DNA of 64,000 bases from an uncultured Acidobacteriota bacterium. Lineage in GTDB: Bacteria > Acidobacteriota > Blastocatellia > Pyrinomonadales > Pyrinomonadaceae. The translations under genes and the position numbers were made by a program. The DNA lies in the NCBI GenBank assembly GCA_937859595.1, contig CALMAH010000015.1, positions 62,001 through 126,000 of the forward strand, written 5' to 3'. Positions 53,951 through 62,436 of the stretch are shown here, in pieces. Under the pieces are notes generated by a model. That model ran no database searches and was not told where the DNA came from. It saw nothing but the letters and a program-made list of their open reading frames with translations. Position 1 is the stretch's first letter; each line of letters begins with the position of its first letter.

Positions 53951-55462
53951 TCACGCCCACAACGCCTTCAAGGCCGTATCCGCTATGGACTGGTATCGGG
54001 TCAGTTTTACGCGATCGGAGTTCTTGAAGGTTACAAATGCCATGAACCCAAATTCCATCAATTTCTGAAACGCGAGATCCGTAAGAAGGACCTCGGCACA
54101 CGGTTTATAGACCGTTTCGGTTCCTTCTTTATAGACGTGAACCGGCAGCCCGTCAATATCCTGTTTGAGCGCCCGGCCCATTTCCCAGCCGTAGGCCGAG
54201 TAGCTTTCAGCAAGCAGCAGCCCCATCGCGAAACAGGGATTCGCCCAGGCATAAAGCTCGTGAAAAGGTTGGTCGACAAATTCTTCGAAAGAGAAGTTCT
54301 CCAGCGGGTCAGTATCCGCACCGTACGGCAGCCTGGAGAGAAGCCGCGGCATGACCATTCCCAGATATTCAGCCTCTGGCTTGCTGCAGAGGACCTTCCA
54401 CAGCCTTCCGGCCTCCGAGTCTTCCGGTATCTTCCACGAAGCAGGATCATGGCTTTCCGCTAGCGACCGCACCCCAAAAACCTCAGGAAGCATGTACGAG
54501 ATGAATGGCGCGTTCGCCGCCGAAGCCAACTTGCCGACCCTCATCAGCGTTGCGATATCGTCCACATTCGCGTCAAACGTGTAGTTGCCCAGAACTACTG
54601 CAAATGGTTCGCCACCGGGAGTTTCGATCGTGTCATTTATCAGATGACGGAACAACGTGGTCTCCGATAAACTATTGGCACCCTTAAGGTTATCTGCAAG
54701 CTCATCTTTTGAAATATCGAGGAGATATATCTTCAGATCGGTCGAGGTCTCGATCCTGCGGACCATAGAGAACAGGCCGCGCCAAGTTGCCTCGAGCTCC
54801 TTAAACCGCCTGTCGTGGAGTATTCCCCGCATCAGACCGGAAGTCGCCGCGTCCACCGCCGCGATCATCCGTGTCTGTTCGTCATCGTCAACAGACACCA
54901 GATGCGGACGGACAATTTCGTTCACTAGATCTGCTATGTCGCGCGACAGCTCAGGCTTCGGTGCCGCACCGCCTCCGGTGGGCGTCGTGAGTATTGCGTC
55001 TAGCAAGTTGTCTGGAAGAGGGGCTTCAGGTGTAGTCTCTTCGGAACTCGCCGTCGGCGCCTTTTCTTCCGCTGCGGTGACATCGAACCGCTCGCGAACC
55101 TCTGTGGCGGCGGAATAAAATGTCTCCTCGCTTTTCAATCGCTTTCTCAATTCACGAAGTTCCAAAAAGATCGGCACCCGAGCAAATATCTGGTCCGGAT
55201 GCATGTCGTCCAGGCTTCGGAACTCAAGTCCGAGAACACTGTCGCCGTACTCAAGTTCTAGGCGGACGCCCAGCTTTTCTATGGTCCCGTCAAAATTATC
55301 GCGGTCGATCTCGATCAGGCGTCTGTCGGAAACCGGCCACCGTTCGGCATCTCCAGCAAGATCGCCAAGGACTAAGATCTTGAACGGGGGCTCTTCGACT
55401 ATTCCGGTTCTTTGTGATTCAAGCGTAAAGAGGGCTTCCAGGTTTTCTTCCGTCGGGGGCAT
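53951..55462 (-). CDS. TssB-TssC-like contractile sheath fusion protein
   Basis: A 503-residue protein. Residues about 25-125 resemble the sheath small subunit (FKILVLGDLAG, RLIEIDRDNFDGTIEKLGVRLEL, EFRSLDDMHPDQIFARVPIFLELRELRKRL). An acidic, Ala/Pro-rich linker (about 130-175) leads to a TssC-like part: RFKELEATWRGLFSMVRRI, GEPFAVVLGNYTFDANVDDIATLMRVGKLASAANAPFIS and PYGADTDPLENFSFEE. The protein ends soon after the ALKALWA segment, so the C-terminal part of a full TssC is short or missing. No other type VI secretion gene is nearby. It may belong to a remote or reduced contractile system. Confidence 0.82.
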   Translation of the reverse strand: MPPTEENLEALFTLESQRTGIVEEPPFKILVLGDLAGDAERWPVSDRRLIEIDRDNFDGTIEKLGVRLELEYGDSVLGLEFRSLDDMHPDQIFARVPIFLELRELRKRLKSEETFYSAATEVRERFDVTAAEEKAPTASSEETTPEAPLPDNLLDAILTTPTGGGAAPKPELSRDIADLVNEIVRPHLVSVDDDEQTRMIAAVDAATSGLMRGILHDRRFKELEATWRGLFSMVRRIETSTDLKIYLLDISKDELADNLKGANSLSETTLFRHLINDTIETPGGEPFAVVLGNYTFDANVDDIATLMRVGKLASAANAPFISYMLPEVFGVRSLAESHDPASWKIPEDSEAGRLWKVLCSKPEAEYLGMVMPRLLSRLPYGADTDPLENFSFEEFVDQPFHELYAWANPCFAMGLLLAESYSAYGWEMGRALKQDIDGLPVHVYKEGTETVYKPCAEVLLTDLAFQKLMEFGFMAFVTFKNSDRVKLTRYQSIADTALKALWA

Positions 55463-55572
55463 AGCATTTTACTCCAAATGGTATTTGGCACAAACTATTA
55501 TGCTTCAGAGCGGAAAAGTCAATTGTTGTCGTTTACAATGGAGAGCTCACTCCGTCAATTTGAGGGGCTTAC

Positions 55573-55953
55573 CTAGCTGTCCGCGGTAAGTGCCCTGCGG
55601 AGAAAGGCGTTCTGTTCCTCGCCAAGTCCAAGGAACTTCAGGCCAAAGCCGAATCCTTCGAGAACATATGCGATCTCACCTTTGAAGCTGATAGTCGTCC
55701 CGTCGCGGTCCTTAAGTTCGAACGTCACAATTTCGCCGACCCTGAAGTTAGAGATCGATTCGACATAGCAGCCACCAAAACTCAGGTCGCTGATACGGGA
55801 TGCCCTGCGGCCGGCCGAGGAATCAAGGATGATCTCGATCGCGACGTTTAGACGATCATTGTTTCGTTCTGGACGCGGCGGTTCACCGATCGACATAAGA
55901 TCTGTAATTATATTCGAATTACTCAATTGTTCGCTAGTGGGCTTACTTAGCAT
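55573..55953 (-). CDS. PilZ-domain protein
   Basis: A single-domain PilZ protein of 126 residues from ATG 55953 (the earlier ATG 55971 adds six). It has DLSFGGCYVESI (D-x-S-x-x-G) and a preceding GRRASRISD, with RPERNNDRLNVAIEII before it. These match PilZ except that a canonical R-x-x-x-R just before the first strand is only weakly visible (RPERNNDR). PilZ proteins usually bind c-di-GMP. It is the nearest gene upstream of the sheath fusion, about 110 bases away. Confidence 0.85.
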   Translation of the reverse strand: MLSKPTSEQLSNSNIITDLMSIGEPPRPERNNDRLNVAIEIILDSSAGRRASRISDLSFGGCYVESISNFRVGEIVTFELKDRDGTTISFKGEIAYVLEGFGFGLKFLGLGEEQNAFLRRALTADS

Positions 55954-56189
55954 ATGTGCATACTTCCGCAAGATCTATGCTTGCGCTTATCAGCGTCGTG
56001 ACTTTTCTCTTCCTTCGACAGCGCCAGTTATTAGATGGTCTATAGTCTCAAACCGTCCGGTTCTCCCAAAAACAGAGCCAGCAAATAGAAAAAGCCGCCT
56101 CTCCGGGCATTCGCCATCTAAGTCGACGAACACCCGGACGATGCGGGCACGAGTTCCGGTCAGCCGATAACCGTCTTATTTGCAATCGG

Positions 56190-56717
56190 TTAGACAGTCT
56201 TTGCCACAGCCTGTTCTTTACCGGCGGTGGCTTTCTTCATCGAAAGCATCAATACCCCGTCCTTGAAGTCGGTTGTCAGAGATCCGTCTTTGACCCGGGA
56301 GGGAAGCGGCAACTCCCGATAGAATCTGGTTCCCCTCCATTCCGAGTAAATGGTACTCTCATCGCTGCCTTTGAGTTCCGAACCGGCACGACCGGTAACG
56401 AACAACTGGGTGTCCTTTACGCTTACCTCGATCTCGTCTGGTGAAAAACCCGCCAAGGCCATGCACACGCTGATTTCATCGTCCGTTTCCTTGATCTCAA
56501 CTGGTACCTTTCTCAGGACCTCGGACTCCGCCCGCATCCAGTCGTCTATCGGCGAGCCTAAGGCCCGTCCACGTTCTTCAAAAAAGCCGAATGCGCGATC
56601 CGAGATCTCTCGGGTTATCTCTTCAAACCGCTCAAACATCTTCTCCATATCAACCAGCATTGGTGACAACGAAAACGTCGGCTTATCACGTTCCATCATT
56701 CTTTTCTCTTTCTCCAT
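56190..56717 (-). CDS. Small heat-shock protein (Hsp20/alpha-crystallin)
   Basis: A 175-residue holdase chaperone. The alpha-crystallin domain spans about residues 70-165: VPVEIKETDDEISVCMALAGFSPDEIEVSVKDTQLFVTG, then FYRELPLPSRVKDGSLTTDFKDGVLMLSMKK with the family's A/G-x-L-like GVLML motif. The N-terminal region is rich in charged residues. A -24/-12 promoter (56776-56792) lies 59 bases before the start, placing it in the sigma-54 stress group of this region. Confidence 0.93.
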   Translation of the reverse strand: MEKEKRMMERDKPTFSLSPMLVDMEKMFERFEEITREISDRAFGFFEERGRALGSPIDDWMRAESEVLRKVPVEIKETDDEISVCMALAGFSPDEIEVSVKDTQLFVTGRAGSELKGSDESTIYSEWRGTRFYRELPLPSRVKDGSLTTDFKDGVLMLSMKKATAGKEQAVAKTV

Positions 56718-56775
56718 GACTTACTCTCCGTAAAAAACATGGGAGTCCAATTTGATCTTGTTACGACGACAAGCC

Positions 56776-56792
56776 GGCAAGAAGTGTACCAA
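56776..56792 (-). promoter_or_regulatory. Sigma-54 promoter of the Hsp20 gene
   Basis: Minus strand TTGGTACACTTCTTGCC. The -24 GG and -12 GC are ten bases apart, and TTGG..AC and TTGC match the consensus TTGGCACG-N4-TTGCW. The expected transcript start is near 56765, about 48 bases before the ATG. The gap 56793-56926 otherwise holds an inverted repeat GCATCGA-N8-TCGATGC (56844-56865). Confidence 0.65.
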
Positions 56793-56926
56793 GCTCCGTA
56801 TAAAACTGAGCCCAAACAGACCAACGGCAGAAAAAAGGAGCAGGCATCGACCCTGCAATCGATGCTGCCCCTTTACTATGTACCAAGGACACCCTCGGCA
56901 CATAACGAACCGCCTATTTATGCCTC

Positions 56927-57112
56927 TCAGTGCTTCACGAGCTGATCGTGAACCGACGTAGGAAGCACAGACATCATACCCATGAAAGTCATCCCAAAGG
57001 CAATGAAGCCGAATACCACAGCTGTGACCGGCGTCATTAGGCCAGTTACAAACATTCCGAACGCTACAAGAAAAATTAAAGCCCAGAGAATGAAGTAGAT
57101 CTTTGTCAACAT
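56927..57112 (-). CDS. Small hypothetical membrane protein
   Basis: A 61-residue protein of two membrane helices (IYFILWALIFLVAFGMFVTG; AVVFGFIAFGMTFMGMMSVLP). GGGAGGAT precedes ATG 57112. No family is recognised. Its strong sigma-54 promoter and place between Hsp20 and the PNPOx gene suggest a membrane-stress or energy-limitation role (inference). Confidence 0.75.
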   Translation of the reverse strand: MLTKIYFILWALIFLVAFGMFVTGLMTPVTAVVFGFIAFGMTFMGMMSVLPTSVHDQLVKH

Positions 57113-57160
57113 GGCGATCCTCCCGTTTTCGGCCGCTCATCGACCGTCACTTTGAGTAGG

Positions 57161-57177
57161 TGCAACAGTCGTGCCAA
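57161..57177 (-). promoter_or_regulatory. Sigma-54 promoter of the small membrane protein gene
   Basis: Minus strand TTGGCACGACTGTTGCA, a perfect match to TTGGCACG-N4-TTGCW. The transcript should start near 57150, about 38 bases before the ATG at 57112. Confidence 0.85.
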
Positions 57178-57216
57178 TCGTACGGACCGTGTTTTGCAGC
57201 TTTCGGAATGGGTCTG

Positions 57217-57232
57217 TGCGAAGGAATTCGCA
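57217..57232. promoter_or_regulatory. Inverted repeat TGCGAA-N4-TTCGCA, candidate activator site
   Basis: TGCGAAGGAATTCGCA, a perfect 6-base dyad, centred about 75 bases upstream of the predicted start of the small membrane protein transcript. A similar dyad (TGCGGAATATTTCGCG) lies in the same relative place upstream of the tandem UspA gene (62281-62296). Confidence 0.5.
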
Positions 57233-57292
57233 GTTTCACGTTACGGAAAGTGGGAATCTACGCACAAGCCGATGTGAAGGAGGTGTCAAAAG

Positions 57293-57784
57293 CTAATATG
57301 TCGGGTGGGTCTCTTGTCCGGGCACAAGCGGCGTGCCCGTTTCGCTCCGGTCTACCGAAGCTCGGCCGGTAGCTATTTCGGGGTCAATTCTTAGGATCGC
57401 CTCAACATTCTCACGGATCCAACTGTCCATCCAACGAATGCTTACTGCGGGCGTAAGCGTAGGATTCACTTTGCCGATCTCTTCAAGTGCCTTGTTGCGC
57501 TCATCCACGTCTTCGACGATCTCCGCCCTGCCCGACACCACTACGCTTTTCCAGTTCCGGTCATCAACCACGTTTTCAACCTGCAGGCAAACACGGGGGT
57601 TGCGGCGGACGATCTCTGTCTTCTTCCCCTCGGTTGTATAGACATAGATCGTCTTGCCATCAAAGACATAGTGGACCGGAACCACATATGGCTGGTCGTC
57701 CACGGAAAATCCCAGATGTCCATACCGAACCTCTGAAAGCAAGGTGTCGATCTCATTCTGCCGCATTTCTTCTACTTCGATCAT
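57293..57784 (-). CDS. Pyridoxamine-5'-phosphate-oxidase-fold (Nim-like) flavoprotein
   Basis: A 163-residue protein of the PNPOx-like split-barrel family. EEMRQNEIDTLLSEVRYGHLGFSVDDQPYVVPVHYVFDGKTIYVYTTEGKKTEIVRRNPRVCLQVENV is the pattern of NimA/nitroimidazole-resistance-type and related FMN-binding proteins. The C-terminal tail (RSETGTPLVPGQETHPTY) is family-specific. The flavin substrate is unknown. It lies head-to-head with a UspA gene; a weaker -24/-12 element sits upstream. Confidence 0.85.
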   Translation of the reverse strand: MIEVEEMRQNEIDTLLSEVRYGHLGFSVDDQPYVVPVHYVFDGKTIYVYTTEGKKTEIVRRNPRVCLQVENVVDDRNWKSVVVSGRAEIVEDVDERNKALEEIGKVNPTLTPAVSIRWMDSWIRENVEAILRIDPEIATGRASVDRSETGTPLVPGQETHPTY

Positions 57785-57863
57785 TGGCCAGCTAACTCCT
57801 TTTGACCCGCGGGTGATGGTCGTCTACGATACGGTGACTATATCATAAATCAAACTGGCACTC

Positions 57864-57880
57864 TGCAAGGCGTGTTCCCG
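57864..57880 (-). promoter_or_regulatory. Possible sigma-54 promoter of the PNPOx gene
   Basis: Minus strand CGGGAACACGCCTTGCA: GG and GC are ten bases apart and TTGCA matches, but CAC after the GG is replaced by AAC. A weaker candidate than its neighbours, kept because of its position about 80 bases before the start codon. Confidence 0.4.
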
Positions 57881-57894
57881 GTCATCACTTTCGA

Positions 57895-57912
57895 TTCGGC
57901 ATACGCATTGCG
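57895..57912 (+). promoter_or_regulatory. Sigma-54 promoter of the single-domain UspA gene
   Basis: TTCGGCATACGCATTGCG: GG (57898-57899) and GC (57910-57911) are ten bases apart, and GGCA and TTGC match the consensus. The transcript should start near 57923, with GAGGAG and ATG 57948 following. Confidence 0.7.
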
Positions 57913-57947
57913 TTTGTGACGGATATTCGGATCTTGAGGAGACATCT

Positions 57948-58400
57948 ATGAAGATAATGATCGCTACGGACGGTTCTGATTTCAGTAAACGGGCAGCTGA
58001 GAAAGCTTGTGAGTTTTTTGGCGAGCGGGCCGACATCGACTATTTGGTCGTTTCGGCATATGAAGATGCTCCGATTCCCGCAACGGAGCCTTTCGTTATG
58101 GCACCTGAGTATTATCAACAGATCGCGGAGTTTACCCGCGAACAGGTACAGAAGCACGCGGATGAGGCCCAGGAAATAATCCGTTCCCGGCTCCCGAACG
58201 CAAGGGTCACGGTTGAGATACTGCGAGGCAAACCAGCAACCCGGATCGTGGAGCATGCCGAATCCTGGGATGCCGACATCATTGTAGTTGGCTCTCATGG
58301 ACGAGGCTTTTGGGGGCGCCTGCTTGGATCCGTATCAAACTCGGTCGTCAACCACGCCTCGTGCTCGGTGCTCGTTGTCCGGGGCCCAATGGACGAATAA
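57948..58400 (+). CDS. Universal stress protein, single UspA domain
   Basis: A 150-residue UspA-fold protein: MKIMIATDGSDFSKRAAEKAC, then DADIIVVGSHGRGFWGRLLGSVSNSVVNHASCSVLVVR. The G-x-H-G-R-G...G-S-V-S-x-x-V motif is of the ATP-binding class. It stands behind a sigma-54 promoter and is followed after six bases by a membrane protein gene. Likely part of the island's low-energy or redox stress response (inference). Confidence 0.93.
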   Translation: MKIMIATDGSDFSKRAAEKACEFFGERADIDYLVVSAYEDAPIPATEPFVMAPEYYQQIAEFTREQVQKHADEAQEIIRSRLPNARVTVEILRGKPATRIVEHAESWDADIIVVGSHGRGFWGRLLGSVSNSVVNHASCSVLVVRGPMDE

Positions 58401-58406
58401 GCCGCC

Positions 58407-58817
58407 GTGACAATGGTCTTTTTGCGTTCGTTTGCCGTTTGGCTGCTGATGATGATCGGCGAGTCTTTGAACGGGACTTTTCGCGAGTTGTTCCTGGTTT
58501 CGGCCGTCGGTCAGGATCGCGCGAAGCAGATCTCCTTTCTTGCCGGGGCAGTGATCATTTTGAGTTTGGCCATAGCGTTGATCCGCTGGATTGGCCCGGA
58601 TACCCACTATAAATTGTTGGGCATGGGAATAGTCTGGGCAGGGTTGACGCTCGGCTTTGAGATATTGCTGGGCCTTTTCGCGTTCGGTTATCCGATCGAA
58701 CGAATTGCGGTTGAATTTGATCCGCGAACCGGATCTTTAATGCCACTAGGCATACTGATCCTTGTTGCGGCGCCATTCATCGCGGCTCGGATAAGAGGAT
58801 CCTTGAGTATGAAATGA
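58407..58817 (+). CDS. Hypothetical four-helix membrane protein
   Basis: A 136-residue protein with about four membrane helices (FAVWLLMMIGESLNGTFRELFLV, FLAGAVIILSLAIALIRW, LGMGIVWAGLTLGFEILLGLFAFG, LGILILVAAPFIAARIRG). No family is certain. It starts six bases after the UspA gene and is almost certainly co-transcribed with it from the sigma-54 promoter. It converges on the histidine kinase gene. Confidence 0.75.
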   Translation: MTMVFLRSFAVWLLMMIGESLNGTFRELFLVSAVGQDRAKQISFLAGAVIILSLAIALIRWIGPDTHYKLLGMGIVWAGLTLGFEILLGLFAFGYPIERIAVEFDPRTGSLMPLGILILVAAPFIAARIRGSLSMK

Positions 58818-58859
58818 CCTTATCGTATCGGCACAGGCAAATCGTCCGGCATTAGTTGG

Positions 58860-60770
58860 TCAGTCCGAACGCAGACATGACGCCAATGTTTCAAGGAGTA
58901 TATCGGCCGTGAAGGGCTTTGAAAGCACGTTCCGGATCCCGAGATCCTCTACCTCCGAGCGCTGGCTGTCGTTCATCAACCCGCTCATTACGATCGGCCT
59001 GACATTTGGGTCCATTCGCGTCATTGCCCTTAGCATCGAAGGGCCGTCCATATAAGGCATCGAAACGTCTGCAATAACAGCTCTGATCTCATCGTGGTGC
59101 TCCGCGAATACGGCGAGACCTTCCGTTCCATCTCCAGCCGTGAGTACTCGATAACCAAACTTTTCGAGTGTTGCCGATGTGACCTCGCGAATGTTCTCCT
59201 CATCATCAACTATCAAGATCAGTTCTCCTGCGCCCAAAAGTTCTGTGCGTGTCTTTGGTTCTTCTTCCGCTATTTCCCTCTCGGAGGATATGGGGAAATA
59301 GATCGAGAACTTTGAACCTTTCCCCGGTTCGCTGTAAACGTTAATGAACCCGTTGTGGCTTCTCACGATCGTCAGAACAGTAGAGAGCCCGAGCCCCGTG
59401 CCGCGGCCGATGTCTTTGGTGGTGAAAAACGGATCGAAGATCTGCTTCTTTATGTCGCCGGTCATCCCGGTTCCAGTGTCGCTGACAGTTATCAAAATGT
59501 GTTCGCCGGGAATGGCGTCGGGGCTCATCCGTGCGTAGTTCTCGTCAATAGAGATGCGGTGCGCCTCGATCGTCATAGTGCCGCCGTTCGGCATTGCGTC
59601 CCTCGCATTTATGGAAAGATTCATCAGAACCTGGTGGATTTGAGTTGGATCTGCTGAAATTGGCGCGAGGTCAGCTCCGATATCATATTTCAAACTAATG
59701 TTCTTTGGGAGCGTTCCTGACAAAACCTTAATTAGTTCCTTTATCAAATGCCTGACCTGGACCGGCATACGCTCGCCCTTCAGCCCTCTTGCAAAAGTGA
59801 GCACCTGCTGCACAAGAGAGCTGCCCCGTTCGGTGTTTTTCTCGATCATCTCGAGCCATTTCGCCGATTCGGGGTCTGGGTTTCTGAGTTTCATCATTCC
59901 TACCGACATCATGATCGGTGAAAGAATGTTATTGAGGTCGTGGGCTATCCCGCCGGCGAGCGTTCCGATCGATTCCAAACGCTGCGCCCGCAACAGTTGT
60001 TCCTCGGCCCTTCTACGGTCAGAGACGTCTGTGTTGATCACTAGTACATAGTCAGGTTGTCCGTGTAGGTCGCGGACAAGGGTCCATCGGCTTTCAACCT
60101 TGATGGACTGGCCGTCATTTCGAAGATGGGTTTCGTCGGATCTCCATTCGTCAGACGTTTCAAAACTCCGCCTCACTTCGCGGATCTTGTCCTGACCGCA
60201 GCCCACGATCTCCGAATACGGCCGGCCAAGGGTTGTTTTAAGCCCGGCTTGGTAGATCCGTTCGGCGCCTTTGTTCCAGTAGATTATGTTGTAGTTCAAA
60301 TCGCATACGATTATCGCGTCCTGCGCCTTATCCAAAAGAGAGGCCTGCTGCATGATCCTTTCTTCTGCCAACTTTCGTTCCGTGATCTCATATCGAATCG
60401 CTATGTACTGGAACGGTTTCCGGTTTTCATCCAGCATCGGAACGATCGTGGTGTCCACCCAGTAGAGCTTTCCGTCCTTTGCTCTGTTCCTGATCTCGCC
60501 GCGCCATACGCGTCCGCTTGCGATCGTTGTCCATAGATCGCGTATGAACTCTTTCGGATGGTAGCTTGAGTTGATCATCCGGTGATCTTGGCCGATCAAC
60601 TCCTCGCGGGAGAATTTTGAAATCTCGCAAAATTTGTCGTTTACGTAGGTGATGCGCCCACGTTGGTCGGTTATTGCAACAATGGCCGATTGGTCCAGAG
60701 CGAACTTCAGGTCGGAGAGTTCCTTCAGAAGCACCTCCACAGGAGTGTTAAGGGCATCGTTATCGGTCAT
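58860..60770 (-). CDS. Cytoplasmic hybrid sensor histidine kinase (PAS-PAS-HisKA-HATPase-REC)
   Basis: A 636-residue kinase without membrane helices. Two PAS domains (about 20-135 and 145-255) are followed by an H-box [14 protein letters not shown] with phospho-acceptor His277, then the ATP-binding N and G boxes ([30 protein letters not shown]). A C-terminal receiver follows ([26 protein letters not shown]). The PAS sensor input is unknown (redox or small ligand). ATG 60770 overlaps the response regulator's stop by four bases, so they are an operon and partners. Confidence 0.93.
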   Translation of the reverse strand: MTDNDALNTPVEVLLKELSDLKFALDQSAIVAITDQRGRITYVNDKFCEISKFSREELIGQDHRMINSSYHPKEFIRDLWTTIASGRVWRGEIRNRAKDGKLYWVDTTIVPMLDENRKPFQYIAIRYEITERKLAEERIMQQASLLDKAQDAIIVCDLNYNIIYWNKGAERIYQAGLKTTLGRPYSEIVGCGQDKIREVRRSFETSDEWRSDETHLRNDGQSIKVESRWTLVRDLHGQPDYVLVINTDVSDRRRAEEQLLRAQRLESIGTLAGGIAHDLNNILSPIMMSVGMMKLRNPDPESAKWLEMIEKNTERGSSLVQQVLTFARGLKGERMPVQVRHLIKELIKVLSGTLPKNISLKYDIGADLAPISADPTQIHQVLMNLSINARDAMPNGGTMTIEAHRISIDENYARMSPDAIPGEHILITVSDTGTGMTGDIKKQIFDPFFTTKDIGRGTGLGLSTVLTIVRSHNGFINVYSEPGKGSKFSIYFPISSEREIAEEEPKTRTELLGAGELILIVDDEENIREVTSATLEKFGYRVLTAGDGTEGLAVFAEHHDEIRAVIADVSMPYMDGPSMLRAMTRMDPNVRPIVMSGLMNDSQRSEVEDLGIRNVLSKPFTADILLETLASCLRSD

Positions 60771-62188
60771 ACGGTCAAGTCGCCGGGATCGCTTCCGGTA
60801 AGCTCCTCGTAGAGCCCGGCCTTTCGCAGCTTATACCTGAGTTGGTCGCGGGAGATGTTCAGTAGCCGTGCAGCCTGCGTAAGGTTGCCGCCTGTTCGCT
60901 CCATTGCTTGCCGGGAAAGTTCAAATTCTACCTGTTCAAGGTCAACACCTCCGTCCGGAAGCATAATGACGGCATTGCCGCTCTCTGCTGCAGAACCCGT
61001 CCCCGAAAGCATATCGGCGGGCAAATGGGTGGTGGTCACAAGCTCGGTGTCTTCGAGTATCGACGCTCGTTCTATCACATTCCTAAGCTCGCGGACATTA
61101 CCCTTCCATTCGTAATTCCTGAAGATCGTCTCGACCGGAGGCGAAAGGCCCTTCAGCGGTTTCTGTCTCCTCTTTGGGTTGACTTGATCGATGTAGTGGC
61201 CCGCTAGAAGCATCACGTCGTCGCCACGGTCGCGGAGCGGCGGGATATCGATCTGGATGACCGAAAGCCTGAAGAAAAGATCAGATCGAAAGCGGCCTTC
61301 TTCGCCGGCACGTCTTAGGTCCTGGTTCGAGGCGGCCACGATTCGTGAGTCCATCCGAATATCCTTGAGCCCACCAACCCTGCGGAAAACCCCATTCTCC
61401 AACACCCGAAGAAGCTTGGCCTGGAGCGAAAGTTCCATCTCTCCGATCTCATCCAGAAAAATTGTTCCGCCCTGCGCCTGCTCAAAAAGTCCCTCCTTTC
61501 TTTGTTTAGCGTCCGTAAACGCGCCCTTCTCAAATCCGAACAACTCCGATTCGATCAGTGTAGCTGGTAGGGCGGCACAATTAATGGCAAGGTAAGCGTG
61601 AGGCGCACGTGACGAAGTAAAATGGATGGCTTTGGCGAAGAGATCTTTGCCAGTACCGGTCTCGCCTTGCAGAAGTATCGAAGCAACGTCGGAATCGGCA
61701 ACGCGAGCGGCAAGCTCCTTAACCTTTTTCATTGCCGGGGATTCACCGATGATCTGTTCGAAACTAAAGTCCGCCGCTCTCTGCCGTCTGACGGTCTCGA
61801 CCTCCTTTCGAAGTGTGTGGGTCTCAAGCGCGTTGCGTAGCGTGACCTCGAGCTCCGCAAGCCGCACCGGCTTGCCGATAAAATCATGGGCACCCGCACG
61901 GAGCGCCGCCACAGTGTGCTCCACATCCACATTCCCCGTAATGATGATCGCGATCAGGTCGGGGCGTGCCGTAGTGAATTTCTGCAGCAGGTCTATTCCC
62001 GAGCCGTCCGGCAAGTCAACATCTATCAATGCAACGGCGGGATCTTCGGCATTGAACGCCGCCTCACCTGTGGCAACGGTTTCAGCCAGAATCGGAACAT
62101 AGCCCCATGTGGAAACGGCCTCTGAAAGGGCCATCCGAATAAATGGGTCGTCGTCAATAATGAGTGTCCGAACATCTTGTCGGTTCAT
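60767..62188 (-). CDS. NtrC-family response regulator (REC-AAA-Fis), sigma-54 activator
   Basis: A 473-residue regulator from ATG 62188 ([14 protein letters not shown]). The receiver (about 5-115) has IDDDPF and [10 protein letters not shown]. The AAA+ domain (about 140-375) has Walker [16 protein letters not shown], the sigma-54-contact loop GAFTDA and Walker [13 protein letters not shown] Fis-type HTH ([24 protein letters not shown]) ends the protein. It needs sigma-54 by family definition. With the kinase directly downstream and several -24/-12 promoters nearby, it probably controls the island. Confidence 0.95.
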   Translation of the reverse strand: MNRQDVRTLIIDDDPFIRMALSEAVSTWGYVPILAETVATGEAAFNAEDPAVALIDVDLPDGSGIDLLQKFTTARPDLIAIIITGNVDVEHTVAALRAGAHDFIGKPVRLAELEVTLRNALETHTLRKEVETVRRQRAADFSFEQIIGESPAMKKVKELAARVADSDVASILLQGETGTGKDLFAKAIHFTSSRAPHAYLAINCAALPATLIESELFGFEKGAFTDAKQRKEGLFEQAQGGTIFLDEIGEMELSLQAKLLRVLENGVFRRVGGLKDIRMDSRIVAASNQDLRRAGEEGRFRSDLFFRLSVIQIDIPPLRDRGDDVMLLAGHYIDQVNPKRRQKPLKGLSPPVETIFRNYEWKGNVRELRNVIERASILEDTELVTTTHLPADMLSGTGSAAESGNAVIMLPDGGVDLEQVEFELSRQAMERTGGNLTQAARLLNISRDQLRYKLRKAGLYEELTGSDPGDLTV

Positions 62189-62280
62189 AGGCTTGGCAAG
62201 TTCCCCTTCCGGTTCCGTGTACGGCGGCAAAATTCTATTTCCTGTATATCGCGAAGACGGTGATGCATCAAGCGCCGGTG

Positions 62281-62296
62281 TGCGGAATATTTCGCG
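62281..62296. promoter_or_regulatory. Candidate activator site upstream of the tandem UspA gene
   Basis: TGCGGAATATTTCGCG, about 98 bases before the predicted transcript start. It resembles TGCGAAGGAATTCGCA at 57217-57232. Both have TGCG-N8-CGC with A/T-rich centre, a plausible binding site for the NtrC-type regulator. Confidence 0.45.
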
Positions 62297-62359
62297 CAAC
62301 GATCAGTTTATTTTCCATTTCCCCGGTCTACGCGCACTATCGGGCGCGGCTCGCTCAAG

Positions 62360-62376
62360 TTGGCACGGTCATTGCT
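62360..62376 (+). promoter_or_regulatory. Sigma-54 promoter of the tandem UspA gene
   Basis: TTGGCACGGTCATTGCT, a perfect match to TTGGCACG-N4-TTGCW. The transcript should start near 62387; the ATG is at 62437. The gene is divergent from the response regulator. The rest of the 62189-62436 gap has the candidate activator site only. Confidence 0.88.
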
Positions 62377-62436
62377 CTTGTCTAGTTACCGGATCATCTG
62401 CGAATATTGTAGAATCTGCGAAACTGAGGATGCACA

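Noticed and set aside
56842-56858. Plus-strand GG-N10-GC (AGGCATCGACCCTGCA) resembling a sigma-54 promoter
   Set aside because: The spacing fits but the flanks match poorly and no plus-strand gene follows; the segment is explained by the GCATCGA dyad.
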